Of a DNA stretch of 64,000 nucleotides, positions 1-10,043 are shown piece after piece; the first letter of the stretch is position 1, and each line of letters starts with the position of its first letter. The position numbers and the translations under genes were made by a program. The stretch comes from Streptococcus phocae (GTDB taxonomy: Bacteria > Bacillota > Bacilli > Lactobacillales > Streptococcaceae). The stretch lies in the NCBI RefSeq assembly GCF_001302265.1, contig NZ_LHQM01000030.1, positions 22,928 through 86,927 on the forward strand. Reading direction: 5' to 3'. The notes beneath the pieces were generated by a model that searched no databases, had not been told where the DNA came from, and was given only the letters and a program-made list of their open reading frames with translations.

Positions 1-198
1 ATTCGTAAAGCGTTAGACAGCAATAAGCGAGTTCGCTACCGAGTCAGTTTGATTTATGATGGTGACAACCTGCTTGCCAGTGGGAGTCATCTGGAAGCCA
101 AATCATCAGACGGTAGTTTAGAGTTTAATGTTTTTGTTCCAAATGTGCAAAAAGGGCTGACTGCTAACTATTACACAGGTGAGGTAGCATTGGACTAA
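1..198 (+). CDS. DNA/RNA non-specific endonuclease, C-terminal fragment (EndA-like)
   Basis: The open frame enters from the left edge and stops at the TAA at 196-198, leaving 65 codons. The visible tail ([20 protein letters not shown], then [20 protein letters not shown]) matches the end of the DNA/RNA non-specific endonuclease family, as in pneumococcal EndA and several streptodornases. The catalytic DRGH region would lie upstream of the window, so activity, signal peptide and start cannot be judged. Family assignment rests on recall of EndA tails; the exact member is not resolved. Confidence 0.7.
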   Translation: MRKALDSNKRVRYRVSLIYDGDNLLASGSHLEAKSSDGSLEFNVFVPNVQKGLTANYYTGEVALD

Positions 199-224
199 AC
201 CGATGCTTCCTTTTGCAATAAAGA

Positions 225-253
225 TTGTCAGACGCTTGTTTTTTTGATAGAAT
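225..253 (+). promoter_or_regulatory. Sigma-A promoter for pheST
   Basis: TTGTCA at 225-230 and TAGAAT at 248-253 are 17 bases apart, which places the start point just before the T-box leader. Confidence 0.55.
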
Positions 254-261
254 AAGAGTAA

Positions 262-452
262 TTGAATAAAGGTCAGTGAGACTAGTATTAGTGTGGAAAT
301 TAACAGGGAGTGAGGGCCGTGACTGGAAGCCTTCTTAAGGGAAATGCTAAGAATTCACTCAGTAGGTGACCGAGTAATTAAGGTCTGATGAGTCAGATAA
401 AAAACGGATGGTACCGCGTGTCAACGCTCCGCTAAATGGAGTTTTGGCATGC
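262..452 (+). promoter_or_regulatory. T-box leader (tRNA-Phe sensing) of pheS
   Basis: The hallmark T-box core TGGTACCGCG lies at 409-418. It is followed by a CTCC/GGAG terminator stem (427-430 with 438-441) and T-rich sequence. A long stem I region precedes it, and a TTC triplet followed by AC at 354-358 is a good candidate for the Phe specifier. In this family uncharged tRNA pairs with the specifier and the T-box bulge and prevents termination, so pheS-pheT are induced by phenylalanine starvation. The T-box core is seen directly; the specifier assignment is inference. Confidence 0.88.
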
Positions 453-484
453 TTTTTTCATGGTTTCAAACAGAAGGGAATATA

Positions 485-1528
485 ATGGACTTACAAACAC
501 AATTAGAAGACTTAAAAACTAAGACGCTGGAGCACCTTAAAGCGTTAACTGGCAACCACGGCAAGGAATTGCAAGAGTTGAGGGTTTCTGTACTGGGTAA
601 AAAAGGGTCGTTAACCGAGCTATTAAAAGGGCTTAAAGATTTGTCAAATGATTTGCGTCCTGTTGTTGGCAAGCAAGTCAATGAAGTGCGTGATGTGCTG
701 ACAAAAGCTTTTGATGAGCAAGTGAAGGTCGTTGAAGCAGCGAGAATTCAGGCACAGCTTGAGGCTGAAAGCATTGATGTGACCTTGCCAGGGCGTCAAA
801 TGACCCTAGGAAATCGTCACATTCTCACACAAACCAGTGATGAGATTGAGGATATCTTTTTAGGAATGGGCTTTCAGATTGTGGACGGTTTTGAAGTTGA
901 AAGAGACTACTACAACTTTGAACGCATGAACCTTCCGAAAGACCATCCTGCCCGCGATATGCAAGACACTTTTTATATCACAGAAGACATCTTATTACGG
1001 ACTCATACAAGTCCCGTGCAAGCAAGGACACTTGATCAACACGATTTTAGCAAAGGTCCTTTAAAAATGATTTCACCAGGCCGTGTTTTCCGTCGTGATA
1101 CAGATGATGCGACTCACTCACATCAATTCCATCAAATTGAAGGCCTTGTGGTCGGGAAAAACATTTCCATGGGTGACTTAAAAGGGACTCTTGAGATGAT
1201 TATCAAAAAGATGTTTGGTGAAGAGCGTAAGATTCGTTTGCGCCCATCGTATTTCCCATTCACCGAGCCTTCTGTTGAAGTAGACGTTTCGTGTTTCAAA
1301 TGTGGGGGCAAGGGCTGCAATGTTTGTAAAAAAACAGGCTGGATTGAGATTCTGGGAGCAGGCATGGTTCATCCAAGCGTCTTAGAAATGTCAGGAGTTG
1401 ATTCTCAAGAATACTCTGGCTTTGCCTTTGGACTAGGGCAAGAGCGTGTGGCGATGTTGCGCTATGGCATTAATGATATTCGAGGCTTCTACCAAGGCGA
1501 TCGACGTTTTGCTGAGCAATTTAACTAA
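485..1528 (+). CDS. pheS: Phenylalanine--tRNA ligase alpha subunit
   Basis: Catalytic subunit of the alpha2-beta2 enzyme that charges tRNA-Phe in the cytoplasm. The product is 347 aa, the usual length. An N-terminal coiled-coil arm (about 1-85) is followed by the class II core, with motifs such as [20 protein letters not shown] and a C-terminal [12 protein letters not shown] CxxC-x4-CxxC cluster ([12 protein letters not shown]) typical of Gram-positive PheS is present. The ATG at 485 follows GAAGGGAA; an in-frame ATG at 449 sits inside the T-box terminator and is rejected. It is followed by pheT after 61 bases and controlled by the T-box. Confidence 0.97.
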   Translation: MDLQTQLEDLKTKTLEHLKALTGNHGKELQELRVSVLGKKGSLTELLKGLKDLSNDLRPVVGKQVNEVRDVLTKAFDEQVKVVEAARIQAQLEAESIDVTLPGRQMTLGNRHILTQTSDEIEDIFLGMGFQIVDGFEVERDYYNFERMNLPKDHPARDMQDTFYITEDILLRTHTSPVQARTLDQHDFSKGPLKMISPGRVFRRDTDDATHSHQFHQIEGLVVGKNISMGDLKGTLEMIIKKMFGEERKIRLRPSYFPFTEPSVEVDVSCFKCGGKGCNVCKKTGWIEILGAGMVHPSVLEMSGVDSQEYSGFAFGLGQERVAMLRYGINDIRGFYQGDRRFAEQFN

Positions 1529-1589
1529 GAGCAGTCTTAGATTTGCCTTGTGGCACAATCCGAAAATATAGAAAGAACAAAATAAAAGT

Positions 1590-3995
1590 ATGCTAGTATC
1601 TTATAAATGGTTAAAAGAATTAGTGGATATTGACGTTTCGCCTGCCGAGTTGGCAGAAAAAATGTCAACCACAGGTATTGAAGTAGAAGGGGTTACAGTC
1701 CCGTCAGAAGGGTTATCAAAGTTAGTTGTTGGGCATGTTGTGTCTTGTGAGGATATTCCAGACACCCATCTGCACTTGTGTCAAGTTGACACAGGAGACG
1801 AAACTCTGCGCCAAATTGTTTGTGGGGCTCCAAATGTTACTGCAGGAATCAATGTTATTGTCGCGATTCCTGGGGCTCGCATTGCAGATAACTACAAAAT
1901 TAAAAAAGGTAAAATCCGTGGGATTGAGTCTCTTGGAATGATTTGTTCCTTGCAAGAACTTGGTCTGCCAGAAGCCATTATTCCAAAAGAATTTTCAGAA
2001 GGTATCCAGCTATTGCCAGAAACCGCTAAACCTGGTGAGAGCATTTTTCCTTACTTGGACCTTGATGATGACATCATTGAGCTGTCAATCACGCCAAACC
2101 GAGCAGACGCTTTGTCCATGCGTGGTGTGGCTCACGAAGTCGCTGCTATTTATGGCAAAACAGTGTCTTTTGATAAGAAAAGCCCTGCAGAAGTCCCGCA
2201 GAAAGCTTCTGAACTGTTGTCAGTTGCCATTGCTTCTGATAAGGTGACCACTTATGCCAGTCGTGTGGTGACCAATATCACGGTCAAACCAAGTCCTCAA
2301 TGGCTACAAAACCGACTGATGAATGCAGGCATTCGCCCAATCAATAACGTTGTCGATGTGACTAATTATGTCTTGCTTTATTTTGGTCAACCCATGCATG
2401 CTTTTGACTATGATAAGTTTGGCAATCACAACATTCTAGCGCGTGAGGCGCGTGAGGGTGAGCAATTGGTGACACTTGATGGGCAAGAGCGAGACTTGAT
2501 GCCTGGTGATCTTGTGATCACTGTTGCGGACAAGCCAGTTGCCCTAGCAGGAATCATGGGAGGTCAATCTACCGAGGTTGATCATACCTCAAAGACAATC
2601 GTCTTAGAAGCAGCGCTTTTTGATGGTAAGTCTATTCGTCAAACCAGCAATCGTTTGAACTTGCGTTCTGAATCATCTTCACGCTTTGAGAAGGGTATCA
2701 ATCATGAAACCCTGCTAGAAGCTTTAGATTTTGCTGGAGCCATGTTAGAAGAGTTAGCTGGCGGTAAGGTGCTATCAGGTCATTTGCAGGCAGGGGAATT
2801 AGATACGGAGCCGGTAGCGGTATCTACCAGTTTGGATTACGTCAATGTCCGTCTAGGGACAGACCTTACCTTTGCAGATATTGAGCAGGTCTTTGAAAAA
2901 CTAGGTTTTGGTTTAGCAGGAGACGTAAGTCATTTTACCGTATCGGTACCGCGTCGCCGTTGGGACATCCATATACAAGCTGATCTAGTTGAGGAAATTG
3001 CTCGTATTTATGGCTATGATCGCTTGCCAACGACCCTCCCAGAAGCAGGGGGAACTGCTGCAGAGTTAACGCCGACACAGCTGTTACGTCGCAAATGTCA
3101 CACCATAGCAGAAGGTCTAGGACTGACAGAGATGATTTCTTATGCCTTGACAACTCCTGAAAAAGCGACTGCCTTTTCAGGAGCTCCAAGCCATTTGACT
3201 GAGCTTATGTGGCCGATGTCTGTTGAGCGCTCCGCGCTTCGTCAAAACATTGTCTCAGGCATGCTAGATACGATTGCTTACAATGTCGCTCGTAAACAAG
3301 GTAATATAGGGGTTTACGAGATTGGTAAAGTCTTTGAACAAAGAGGAAATCCAAAAGCAGATCTACCAGATGAGCGTAACCATTTTGCTTTTGCCATGAC
3401 AGGATTAATCACTGAAAAAGATTTTCAAACAGCAGCCCAACCTGTCGATTTCTACCATGCCAAAGGTATTTTAGAGCAATTATTTGCTAAACTCGGTTTA
3501 GTGGTAGACTACCTACCGACTAAGGACCTGGCCCATATGCATCCGGGTCGTACTGCATTAATTCAGTTAGGCGAGCAAGTATTAGGTTTTGTAGGGCAAG
3601 TGCATCCACAGACCGCCAAAACCTATCATATTCCAGAAACCTATGTGGCGGAACTTGACTTGACTACTATCGAAAGCTTGTTGCCAGAACAGCAGACTTT
3701 TGTTGAGATTACTAAATTCCCAGCCATGTCACGCGATATTGCCATGCTAGTTCCTAAAGAGACTAGCCATCAAATGATTCTATCGGCGATTGAGTCAGCA
3801 GGAGTGAAACGCTTGACCGATGTGACCTTATTTGATGTTTATACAGGTGCCAATATTGACGAAAATAAAAAATCAATGGCTTACAGCCTAACCTTCCAAA
3901 ATCCAAACGATAGCTTGACTGATGAAGAAGTCACCAAATACATGGATAAGATTACTAAATCTCTGGTCCAACAGGTCGACGCAGAAATCAGATAA
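1590..3995 (+). CDS. pheT: Phenylalanine--tRNA ligase beta subunit
   Basis: Beta subunit of the same enzyme, 801 aa, full length. Domains in order: an EMAP/Myf-type tRNA-binding domain at about 39-150, B3/B4 editing domain at about 210-385 (hydrolyses Tyr-tRNA-Phe), B5 domain at about 400-475, a catalytic-like core, and a C-terminal FDX-ACB anticodon-binding domain at about 708-800 (begins [15 protein letters not shown]). It lies 61 bases after pheS with no terminator between, so it should share the T-box transcript. The start site at 1590 has only a weak A-rich ribosome site, which fits translational dependence on pheS. Confidence 0.97.
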   Translation: MLVSYKWLKELVDIDVSPAELAEKMSTTGIEVEGVTVPSEGLSKLVVGHVVSCEDIPDTHLHLCQVDTGDETLRQIVCGAPNVTAGINVIVAIPGARIADNYKIKKGKIRGIESLGMICSLQELGLPEAIIPKEFSEGIQLLPETAKPGESIFPYLDLDDDIIELSITPNRADALSMRGVAHEVAAIYGKTVSFDKKSPAEVPQKASELLSVAIASDKVTTYASRVVTNITVKPSPQWLQNRLMNAGIRPINNVVDVTNYVLLYFGQPMHAFDYDKFGNHNILAREAREGEQLVTLDGQERDLMPGDLVITVADKPVALAGIMGGQSTEVDHTSKTIVLEAALFDGKSIRQTSNRLNLRSESSSRFEKGINHETLLEALDFAGAMLEELAGGKVLSGHLQAGELDTEPVAVSTSLDYVNVRLGTDLTFADIEQVFEKLGFGLAGDVSHFTVSVPRRRWDIHIQADLVEEIARIYGYDRLPTTLPEAGGTAAELTPTQLLRRKCHTIAEGLGLTEMISYALTTPEKATAFSGAPSHLTELMWPMSVERSALRQNIVSGMLDTIAYNVARKQGNIGVYEIGKVFEQRGNPKADLPDERNHFAFAMTGLITEKDFQTAAQPVDFYHAKGILEQLFAKLGLVVDYLPTKDLAHMHPGRTALIQLGEQVLGFVGQVHPQTAKTYHIPETYVAELDLTTIESLLPEQQTFVEITKFPAMSRDIAMLVPKETSHQMILSAIESAGVKRLTDVTLFDVYTGANIDENKKSMAYSLTFQNPNDSLTDEEVTKYMDKITKSLVQQVDAEIR

Positions 3996-4004
3996 TCACA
4001 CAAG

Positions 4005-4036
4005 CAAAAAACCATCCTTGAGGATGGTTTTTTGTT
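4005..4036 (+). terminator. Rho-independent terminator of pheST
   Basis: AAAACCATCC / GGATGGTTTT arms around a TTGA loop, followed by T-rich sequence. Confidence 0.85.
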
Positions 4037-4072
4037 ATAATTGAGGGAGAAGATAGCAAAAGGAGGAATGCC

Positions 4073-4450
4073 ATGTATCAAACAACAATTACAGGAGACG
4101 GACTTTATCATACCCGCTCTAATGGATATGGTTCAGAAATTGAGTTATTCGCCGCTACAGAAAAAGGCGAAACTCCTATGAGCCTCTTGCTAATCGCTTT
4201 AGCTTCTTGTGTCACCATGTGTGTGCAGAGCTATTTCAAACGTGAATTTGACCGAGAAGATTTAAAGGTTGATATCCAAGCTAATTATGATGGGAGCTCC
4301 TTTCAATTGAGCATTCTATTGACAGAGAGTCTATCCTTGGAACAAAAAGCCTCCTTATTAGCTTATGTGGACACTTATTGCCGTGTTAAACAGCTCCTCA
4401 GCACAGATGTGCCTATCGTTATCGACTTTAGAGGTGATGTTAATGACTAA
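4073..4450 (+). CDS. OsmC/Ohr family protein
   Basis: The 125-aa protein has the OsmC fold pattern: an N-terminal beta part, the central helix TPMSLLLIALASCVTMCVQS carrying the first conserved Cys, and a second Cys near residue 104 in the DTYCRVKQLL helix. Family members reduce organic peroxides or handle acyl thiols using two cysteines; the substrate here is unknown. The ATG follows AAAGGAGGA. The stop overlaps the next gene by 8 bases, indicating translational coupling. The family call is firm, the peroxidase role is inference. Confidence 0.8.
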   Translation: MYQTTITGDGLYHTRSNGYGSEIELFAATEKGETPMSLLLIALASCVTMCVQSYFKREFDREDLKVDIQANYDGSSFQLSILLTESLSLEQKASLLAYVDTYCRVKQLLSTDVPIVIDFRGDVND

Positions 4451-4823
4451 TTTAGCAACTTATCAAGCTCAGTGGGCCTACCAAAAATACTGGGTTATGG
4501 CACACTCACAGCAACACTACAATCAGCTGCGCCTATTATTCAAAGGTAATGATTGGTCGCAGGAAAAAGCCCAACAATTTGATGAGCTAATTGCCGAAGC
4601 TGAGCGGATTGAGCCAAGCACCAAAACCTTGCGCACTGCTTATCAACACGTTTGGGGTTACTTCAAGAAGTCAGCTACTCCTAGTGAGAAAGAGCGGTTT
4701 AAAGAATTGGATGACGGCTTAGAAGACCGAGCTAGTGAGATGCTTGTTTTTTTACAAGACTTGACAGCTCTCTATCAGCCAACCTATTTACAACAGTCCC
4801 GTTTGATTTTAGAAGGGGTCTGA
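4443..4823 (+). CDS. Conserved hypothetical protein, 126 aa, coupled to OsmC
   Basis: No function recognised. The ATG at 4443 overlaps the end of the OsmC gene and has GAGGTGA at 4431-4437; a longer in-frame start at 4365 would lie within the OsmC gene and lacks a site. The product is soluble, predicted mostly helical and charged, rich in Gln, Glu and Trp (WAYQKYWVMAHSQQHYNQLR near the start), with no cysteine pair, signal or membrane segment. Tight coupling suggests a shared context with the OsmC protein. A weak hairpin (GATAGC 4845-4850 / GCTATC 4856-4861) follows. Confidence 0.75.
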   Translation: MTNLATYQAQWAYQKYWVMAHSQQHYNQLRLLFKGNDWSQEKAQQFDELIAEAERIEPSTKTLRTAYQHVWGYFKKSATPSEKERFKELDDGLEDRASEMLVFLQDLTALYQPTYLQQSRLILEGV

Positions 4824-4886
4824 GCACGAAACAGCAGGTATGTTGATAGCAGTCAGCTATCTGTTTTAAGAAACAAAGGAGATGTT

Positions 4887-5963
4887 ATGTTTTTAGCAAT
4901 CAATGAAATGAAACAAGCCAAGCTACGCTATGGTTTGATTATGGGATTACTTTTTTTAATTGCCTATTTGATGTTTTTTTTATCAGGTCTATCGTTTGGT
5001 CTGATGCAAGAAAACCGTTCGGCAGTTGATAAGTGGGACGCAGATACCGTGTTGTTGTCAAAAGACGCAGATGCTAGCTTAAACTTATCATCACTAGAAG
5101 CTGATCAAATTTCAACCATAAAAGCAGATAAAGTTGCCCCTCTAGCACAGCTAGGTTCAGTGACTTGGTCTGTGAAAAAACCAACTGAAACAGACAAAGA
5201 AAAAGTCAGTTTTTTCGGGATAGATCCAAAAACCTTTTTGAAACCAACACTGACCAAAGGTAGAATGTTTCAATCAGACCAAGAAGTGGTTATTGATGAA
5301 ATCATGGCTGAAAAAGGAGGTTTTCAACTAGGAGACAAACTCTACGTCTCAAGTCTCGATAAGGGGTTTACCATAGTTGGTTACACCAATAAAGCTAGTT
5401 TTAGCGTGGCACCAGTTGCCTACATGACTCTGGAGGCATTTCAAGAGTTGAAATATGGGGACAGAGCGACTAAACAACCAAAACAAGTGAATGCGTTTAT
5501 TGTTCAAGGAAAGTTAGATAGCTACCCAAAAGCTGATTTTCAAAAATTGACAATTAGTGATTTTATCACGAAATTACCAGGTTATAGTGCACAGAACCTG
5601 ACTTTTGGTTTTATGATTGGTTTTTTAATTGTCATTTCAGCCATTATAATTGGTATCTTTATGTACGTGTTAACAATTCAAAAGGCCCCTATTTTTGGCA
5701 TTATGAAAGCACAAGGCATTTCGAACAAGACAATTGCTAATGCTGTCTTGTCGCAGACCTTTATCTTGAGCCTATTGGGTAGCAGTTTTGGTTTACTTGG
5801 GACTTGGCTTAGTTCACAAGTGTTGCCAGCTGCTGTTCCCTTTCAAAGTAACTGGTACTTGTATGCACTAATCTTAGTAGCTATGGTTACTTTTGCAGTG
5901 ATGGGCACCTTGTTTTCAGTTCTAGCTATTGTTAGAATTGATCCATTAAAAGCGATTGGATAG
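4887..5963 (+). CDS. ABC transporter permease, FtsX/MacB type (HrtB-like)
   Basis: A 358-aa membrane protein with one N-terminal helix (about 16-38), a large extracytoplasmic domain (about 40-230) and three C-terminal helices (about 238-262, 290-312, 325-350). That is the MacB/FtsX four-helix arrangement. Length, layout and the pairing with a 221-aa ATPase match HrtB of the haem-efflux pair HrtBA. The ATG follows AAAGGAGATG. Haem as substrate is inference; other antibiotic or lipoprotein exporters share this architecture. No adjacent sensor kinase or TetR regulator is present. Confidence 0.82.
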   Translation: MFLAINEMKQAKLRYGLIMGLLFLIAYLMFFLSGLSFGLMQENRSAVDKWDADTVLLSKDADASLNLSSLEADQISTIKADKVAPLAQLGSVTWSVKKPTETDKEKVSFFGIDPKTFLKPTLTKGRMFQSDQEVVIDEIMAEKGGFQLGDKLYVSSLDKGFTIVGYTNKASFSVAPVAYMTLEAFQELKYGDRATKQPKQVNAFIVQGKLDSYPKADFQKLTISDFITKLPGYSAQNLTFGFMIGFLIVISAIIIGIFMYVLTIQKAPIFGIMKAQGISNKTIANAVLSQTFILSLLGSSFGLLGTWLSSQVLPAAVPFQSNWYLYALILVAMVTFAVMGTLFSVLAIVRIDPLKAIG

Positions 5964-5971
5964 GAGTTAAC

Positions 5972-6637
5972 ATGACGGTATTAGAATTTAAAAATGTGAC
6001 AAAATCATTTAAAGATGGTAGTCAAACCATTGAAGCCCTCAAGGAAACCAATTTTTCAATTTCAGCAGGTGAGTTTGTGGCCTTGGTCGGTCCATCTGGG
6101 TCAGGGAAATCGACCTTTTTGACAATCGCAGGAGGCTTACAAACCCCAAGTTCGGGTCAATTTTTGGTAAATGGTCAAGATTATACCAACTTATCTGAAA
6201 AAGAGCGAGCAAAATTACGATTTAATGACATCGGCTTTATTTTACAGGCTTCTAATCTGATTCCTTTTTTGACAGTGAAGCAACAGTTAGAGCTGGTAGA
6301 TAAATTAAACAAAACAAAGCAAGAAGACAAGCGGCAAAAATTGTTTGAGGACTTAGGCATTGACAAGTTGGTGAATAAACTGCCTCAGGATTTGTCAGGT
6401 GGTGAGCGCCAGCGAGTAGCTATTGCTAGGGCCCTATACAATGACCCTGTGATTATACTAGCAGATGAGCCAACGGCTAGTTTAGATACTGAGAAGGCCT
6501 TTGAAGTGGTGAATCTGTTAGCAAAAGAAAGCAAGGAACAAAACAAAGCTATTATCATGGTTACCCATGATGAACGCATGATATCATTTTGTGATAAAGT
6601 TTATCGCATGCAAGATGGAAATCTCAGCCAAGACTAA
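5972..6637 (+). CDS. ABC transporter ATP-binding protein (HrtA/LolD/MacB family)
   Basis: The 221-aa ATPase carries Walker A GPSGSGKST (about 40-48), a Q-loop region, the signature LSGGERQRVA and Walker B ILADEPTASLD with a downstream H-loop in VTHDERM. It lies 8 bases after the permease gene and is presumably its motor, forming a homodimer under two permeases. The MacB/LolD subfamily typically drives export or extraction from the outer leaflet rather than import. The transcript ends at the hairpin that follows. Confidence 0.9.
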   Translation: MTVLEFKNVTKSFKDGSQTIEALKETNFSISAGEFVALVGPSGSGKSTFLTIAGGLQTPSSGQFLVNGQDYTNLSEKERAKLRFNDIGFILQASNLIPFLTVKQQLELVDKLNKTKQEDKRQKLFEDLGIDKLVNKLPQDLSGGERQRVAIARALYNDPVIILADEPTASLDTEKAFEVVNLLAKESKEQNKAIIMVTHDERMISFCDKVYRMQDGNLSQD

Positions 6638-6664
6638 GGGAAACTTAGCTTATAACATCATAAG

Positions 6665-6715
6665 CACACAAGCAGCATCACTCTAGAAAGACGTGATGAC
6701 TTCTTGTGTGTTTTT
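6665..6715 (+). terminator. Terminator after the ABC exporter
   Basis: CACACAAG at 6665-6672 pairs with CTTGTGTG at 6703-6710, with a further inner ATCAC/GTGAT pairing, followed by TTTTT. Confidence 0.75.
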
Positions 6716-6757
6716 GTGATGTGAAGCAGGACATTGATAGGAAAAGAAGGTGGCATT

Positions 6758-6766
6758 TGTTATAAT
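6758..6766 (+). promoter_or_regulatory. Extended -10 promoter for rexBA
   Basis: TGTTATAAT (TGn plus TATAAT at 6761-6766). No well-spaced -35 is visible, as is common for extended -10 promoters. Confidence 0.6.
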
Positions 6767-6803
6767 GGAACCACCAGTATCAGATTGAGGCAAAAGGAGT
6801 CCT

Positions 6804-9800
6804 ATGAAATTACTATATACAGACATCGCCCACTCATTAACCGATATCCTCGTCAAAGAAGCAAAAGGTTATGCTGATGAGGGATTGCGTGTGTTTTATA
6901 TCGCCCCTAACTCCTTGTCTTTTGAAAAGGAAAGGGCTGTTCTAGAATTACTTCCAGAGCAGGGGTCATTTTTAATCACGGTGACGCGCTTTTCACAGAT
7001 GGCGCATTATTTGACATTGTCCAAGTCCATCTCAAAAGAATCTTTAGACGACAATGATTTGTCCATGATTATGTATCGGGCATTGATGACTTTGAACGAA
7101 GATCAGCTAAAGGTTTTTAACCGTTTGCGAACAGATCAAGCTTTCATCAAGCAGTTGGTTGACCTTTATAAGGAATTAAAACAAGCTCAGTTGACCGCTT
7201 TTGACTTGACCGGTCTTGAAAATCCAGATAAACAGGCTGATTTTATCACTATTTTCAATCGTGTTGATGCGATTATTGCTCAAGGTAACTATGATCAAGA
7301 CAGCCAACTTAGCCATCTGGCTGAGGCGATTCAAAGTGGCGATTTAGATGATGCATTAAGGAAAACCGTTGTCATCATTGATGGCTTTTCACGCTTTTCT
7401 GCAGAAGAAGATCATTTGCTAACATTGTTGCATGCCAAATGCCACGATATTGTTGTGGGGAGCTATATCAGCCAAAAAGCTTATCAGCAATCGTTTATCC
7501 AAGGCAATATCTATCAGGCCAGTGTTGATTTTATGACAAGTCTCGCCCAGACGTTTCAAACCAAGCCGATCTACCGCTCTTCAGAAATGGTTTTTGATCC
7601 CTCCTTTTCACGACTGACCCAGCTTTTTGAGGCTGGGCACGATTACTCAGTACTGGACCAGACGCTGAGCGAAGAAGATAAAAGCAAGGTGACCATTTGG
7701 CAAAACATCTCTCAAAAAGAAGAAATAGAGCATGTTGCAAAAGCCATTCGACAAAAACTTCAAGACGGTTACCGTTACAAAGACATGCTAGTGCTTTTAG
7801 GTGATGTGGATGCTTATCAGCTCCAAGTGGGGCATTTATTTGATAAATTTGAAATTCCCTATTATTTTGGTAAGACAGAATCCATGTCAGCTCACCCCTT
7901 GGTGCAATTCATAGAGTCCTTGGAGAGAAGCCTCCGCTACAACTGGAGACGTGATGACATTGTCAATTTGTTGAAATCGGGTTTATATGGTAATTTTTTA
8001 GAAAAAGACCTGGACCAACTAGAGTACTATTTAGATTTTGCTGATATTAAAGGATTTACCAAGTTTTCTCGTCCTTTTAGCATCAACTCCTCTAGGCACT
8101 ACCCACTTGAGCGATTAGATCAGATTAGGCTTGAGGTCGTAACTCCCTTGCAACAGTTATTTAAAAGTCAGAAACAGTTAGGATCATCTCTGCTAAAAAA
8201 ACTCACGAGTTTCTTCAAGACCATCCGATTATCAGAAAACATTATCACTTTATCAAGCAACCGATCAGAAGCTGAAATGGACAGAGATGAGGAGGTGTGG
8301 AAGACCTTCGTTGGCATTTTAGAATCTTTCCATCGCATTTTTGGCATGGAAAAAATGACGTTATCAGATTGCCTGTCTCTGATTAAAGCAGGCATGCAAG
8401 CAGCGAATTATCGAACAGTACCAGCAACTGTTGACGTGGTATCAGTGACGTCTTATGACCTTGTTGAACCTCACTCTAGACCATTTGTTTTTGCGATTGG
8501 GCTTAGCCAGTCTCATTTTCCAAAACAAGTCACTAATACGAGCCTGATTTCTGACCAGGAAAGGGCTCTAATCAATGAAGCCACAGAAACTCATCAGCGT
8601 TTTGAAATTCCAACTGCTGAAAATCTTAAAAAAAATCATCAAACAGCCTTATCATTGTTTAATGCTGCGACGTCAGAGTTGGTGCTTAGCACCCCGCTAT
8701 CTCTCAATGAAGTGCCTCAGGAAATGTCTCCCTACCTTGAGGAACTCATCAGTTTTGGCGTGCCACTAGTAGAAAAAGGCAAGAACTTGTTATCAACATC
8801 GCCAGAAGATATTGGCAACTACAAATCTTTATTGTCTCGCTTAATTGATATCAATCGACAAGCTATTTCTGAGGAAATGACTGACGAGGATAGAACTTTT
8901 TGGACAGTGGCGCTTAGGTATCTAAAACGACGATTACGTGAGGAGGATATGGTGATTCCTACTTTTGAAAATCACCTCGCCACTAAACCACTAGATGCTA
9001 AGGTCATAGAAGCCCGCTTCCCAAGTGATCAGCCGATAAGGCTATCGTCGTCAGCTTTAACTATTTTTTACAACAATGAATACAAATACTTTTTAGATTA
9101 TGTCCTAAGGTTACAGGAACTCGAGTCTATTCATCCAGATGCTCGTATTCATGGTCAGTACTTGCACCGTGTTTTTGAGTTGGTCATGCAAGACCAACGC
9201 GATTTGCCGTTTGACGACAAGTTAGGAGAGGCGATTCAACAGACAAATCAGCAATCAACTTTTTTACAAGCCTATCATGATGATGCTGAAGGGCAGTACA
9301 GCCTCGAGGTCTTAGAAGATATAGCCAGAGCAGCAGCACGCGCTTTGCCTACTGATCAAAACTTGCAGGTTTTGCGTCAAGAAGCTCCATTTGAATGGGA
9401 CCTAGACGAGAATGTGGTTGTGCGAGGCATGATTGACCGTGTGGACCGCTTGCCAGATGGTAGTTTGGGAATTATTGATTACAAATCGAGCGCCAATACG
9501 TTTGACATTGAGCAGTTCTATAATGGACTAAGCCCACAGTTAATCACCTATCTAGCAGCCTTGGCAAACGGTAGTGATGACAAGGATTCCGCCAGTCTGT
9601 TTGGAGCCATGTATTTGCATTTGCAAGAGCCGAAATTAGAATTGGCAAAATTTAAACAGTTGGACAACAAGTTGGTTGAGGCGATTCATAAAGAATTGAC
9701 CTATAAAGGCATTTTCATGGAAGCTAAAAAAGAGTTTTTAGCTAATGGCAGTTATGCCATTAAACAATCTCTATATAGCCCTGAGGAGATTGAAACCTTG

Positions 9801-10043
9801 CTGGATGTTAACCAGAAACTTTACCAATCAGCGGCTCAGCGTATCAGACAAGGGCATTTTGTTATTAATCCCTACACCAAAGACGGAAAATCGGTTCAAG
9901 GAGATCAACTGAAAGCCATTACCCGATTTGAAGCAGATCTTGATTTGGGTCAAGCCAGACGCTTAGTGACCTTTCCTGCTAGACAAAAACGTCAGGCTTT
10001 CTTTGAGCTCATGATGACGGAGGACAAAAACGATGACATTTGA
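6804..10043 (+). CDS. rexB: ATP-dependent nuclease subunit B (RexB/AddB)
   Basis: Subunit of the RexAB (AddAB-type) helicase-nuclease that resects double-strand breaks to Chi for RecA loading. The product is 1079 aa, in the RexB range. The N-terminal half resembles an inactive helicase (no clear Walker A). The C-terminal RecB-like nuclease domain has the IIDYKSS motif with Asp892 and Lys894. The ATG follows AAAAGGAG. The gene overlaps rexA by 11 bases, so the two subunits are translationally coupled. Confidence 0.95.
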   Translation: MKLLYTDIAHSLTDILVKEAKGYADEGLRVFYIAPNSLSFEKERAVLELLPEQGSFLITVTRFSQMAHYLTLSKSISKESLDDNDLSMIMYRALMTLNEDQLKVFNRLRTDQAFIKQLVDLYKELKQAQLTAFDLTGLENPDKQADFITIFNRVDAIIAQGNYDQDSQLSHLAEAIQSGDLDDALRKTVVIIDGFSRFSAEEDHLLTLLHAKCHDIVVGSYISQKAYQQSFIQGNIYQASVDFMTSLAQTFQTKPIYRSSEMVFDPSFSRLTQLFEAGHDYSVLDQTLSEEDKSKVTIWQNISQKEEIEHVAKAIRQKLQDGYRYKDMLVLLGDVDAYQLQVGHLFDKFEIPYYFGKTESMSAHPLVQFIESLERSLRYNWRRDDIVNLLKSGLYGNFLEKDLDQLEYYLDFADIKGFTKFSRPFSINSSRHYPLERLDQIRLEVVTPLQQLFKSQKQLGSSLLKKLTSFFKTIRLSENIITLSSNRSEAEMDRDEEVWKTFVGILESFHRIFGMEKMTLSDCLSLIKAGMQAANYRTVPATVDVVSVTSYDLVEPHSRPFVFAIGLSQSHFPKQVTNTSLISDQERALINEATETHQRFEIPTAENLKKNHQTALSLFNAATSELVLSTPLSLNEVPQEMSPYLEELISFGVPLVEKGKNLLSTSPEDIGNYKSLLSRLIDINRQAISEEMTDEDRTFWTVALRYLKRRLREEDMVIPTFENHLATKPLDAKVIEARFPSDQPIRLSSSALTIFYNNEYKYFLDYVLRLQELESIHPDARIHGQYLHRVFELVMQDQRDLPFDDKLGEAIQQTNQQSTFLQAYHDDAEGQYSLEVLEDIARAAARALPTDQNLQVLRQEAPFEWDLDENVVVRGMIDRVDRLPDGSLGIIDYKSSANTFDIEQFYNGLSPQLITYLAALANGSDDKDSASLFGAMYLHLQEPKLELAKFKQLDNKLVEAIHKELTYKGIFMEAKKEFLANGSYAIKQSLYSPEEIETLLDVNQKLYQSAAQRIRQGHFVINPYTKDGKSVQGDQLKAITRFEADLDLGQARRLVTFPARQKRQAFFELMMTEDKNDDI

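Noticed and set aside
449..484. Longer pheS start at ATG 449
   Set aside because: Lies in the T-box terminator region without a ribosome site; PheS homologues begin at the ATG at 485.
4845..4867. Hairpin before the exporter permease as a terminator
   Set aside because: Only six-base arms and a short T run; noted under the preceding gene but not called.
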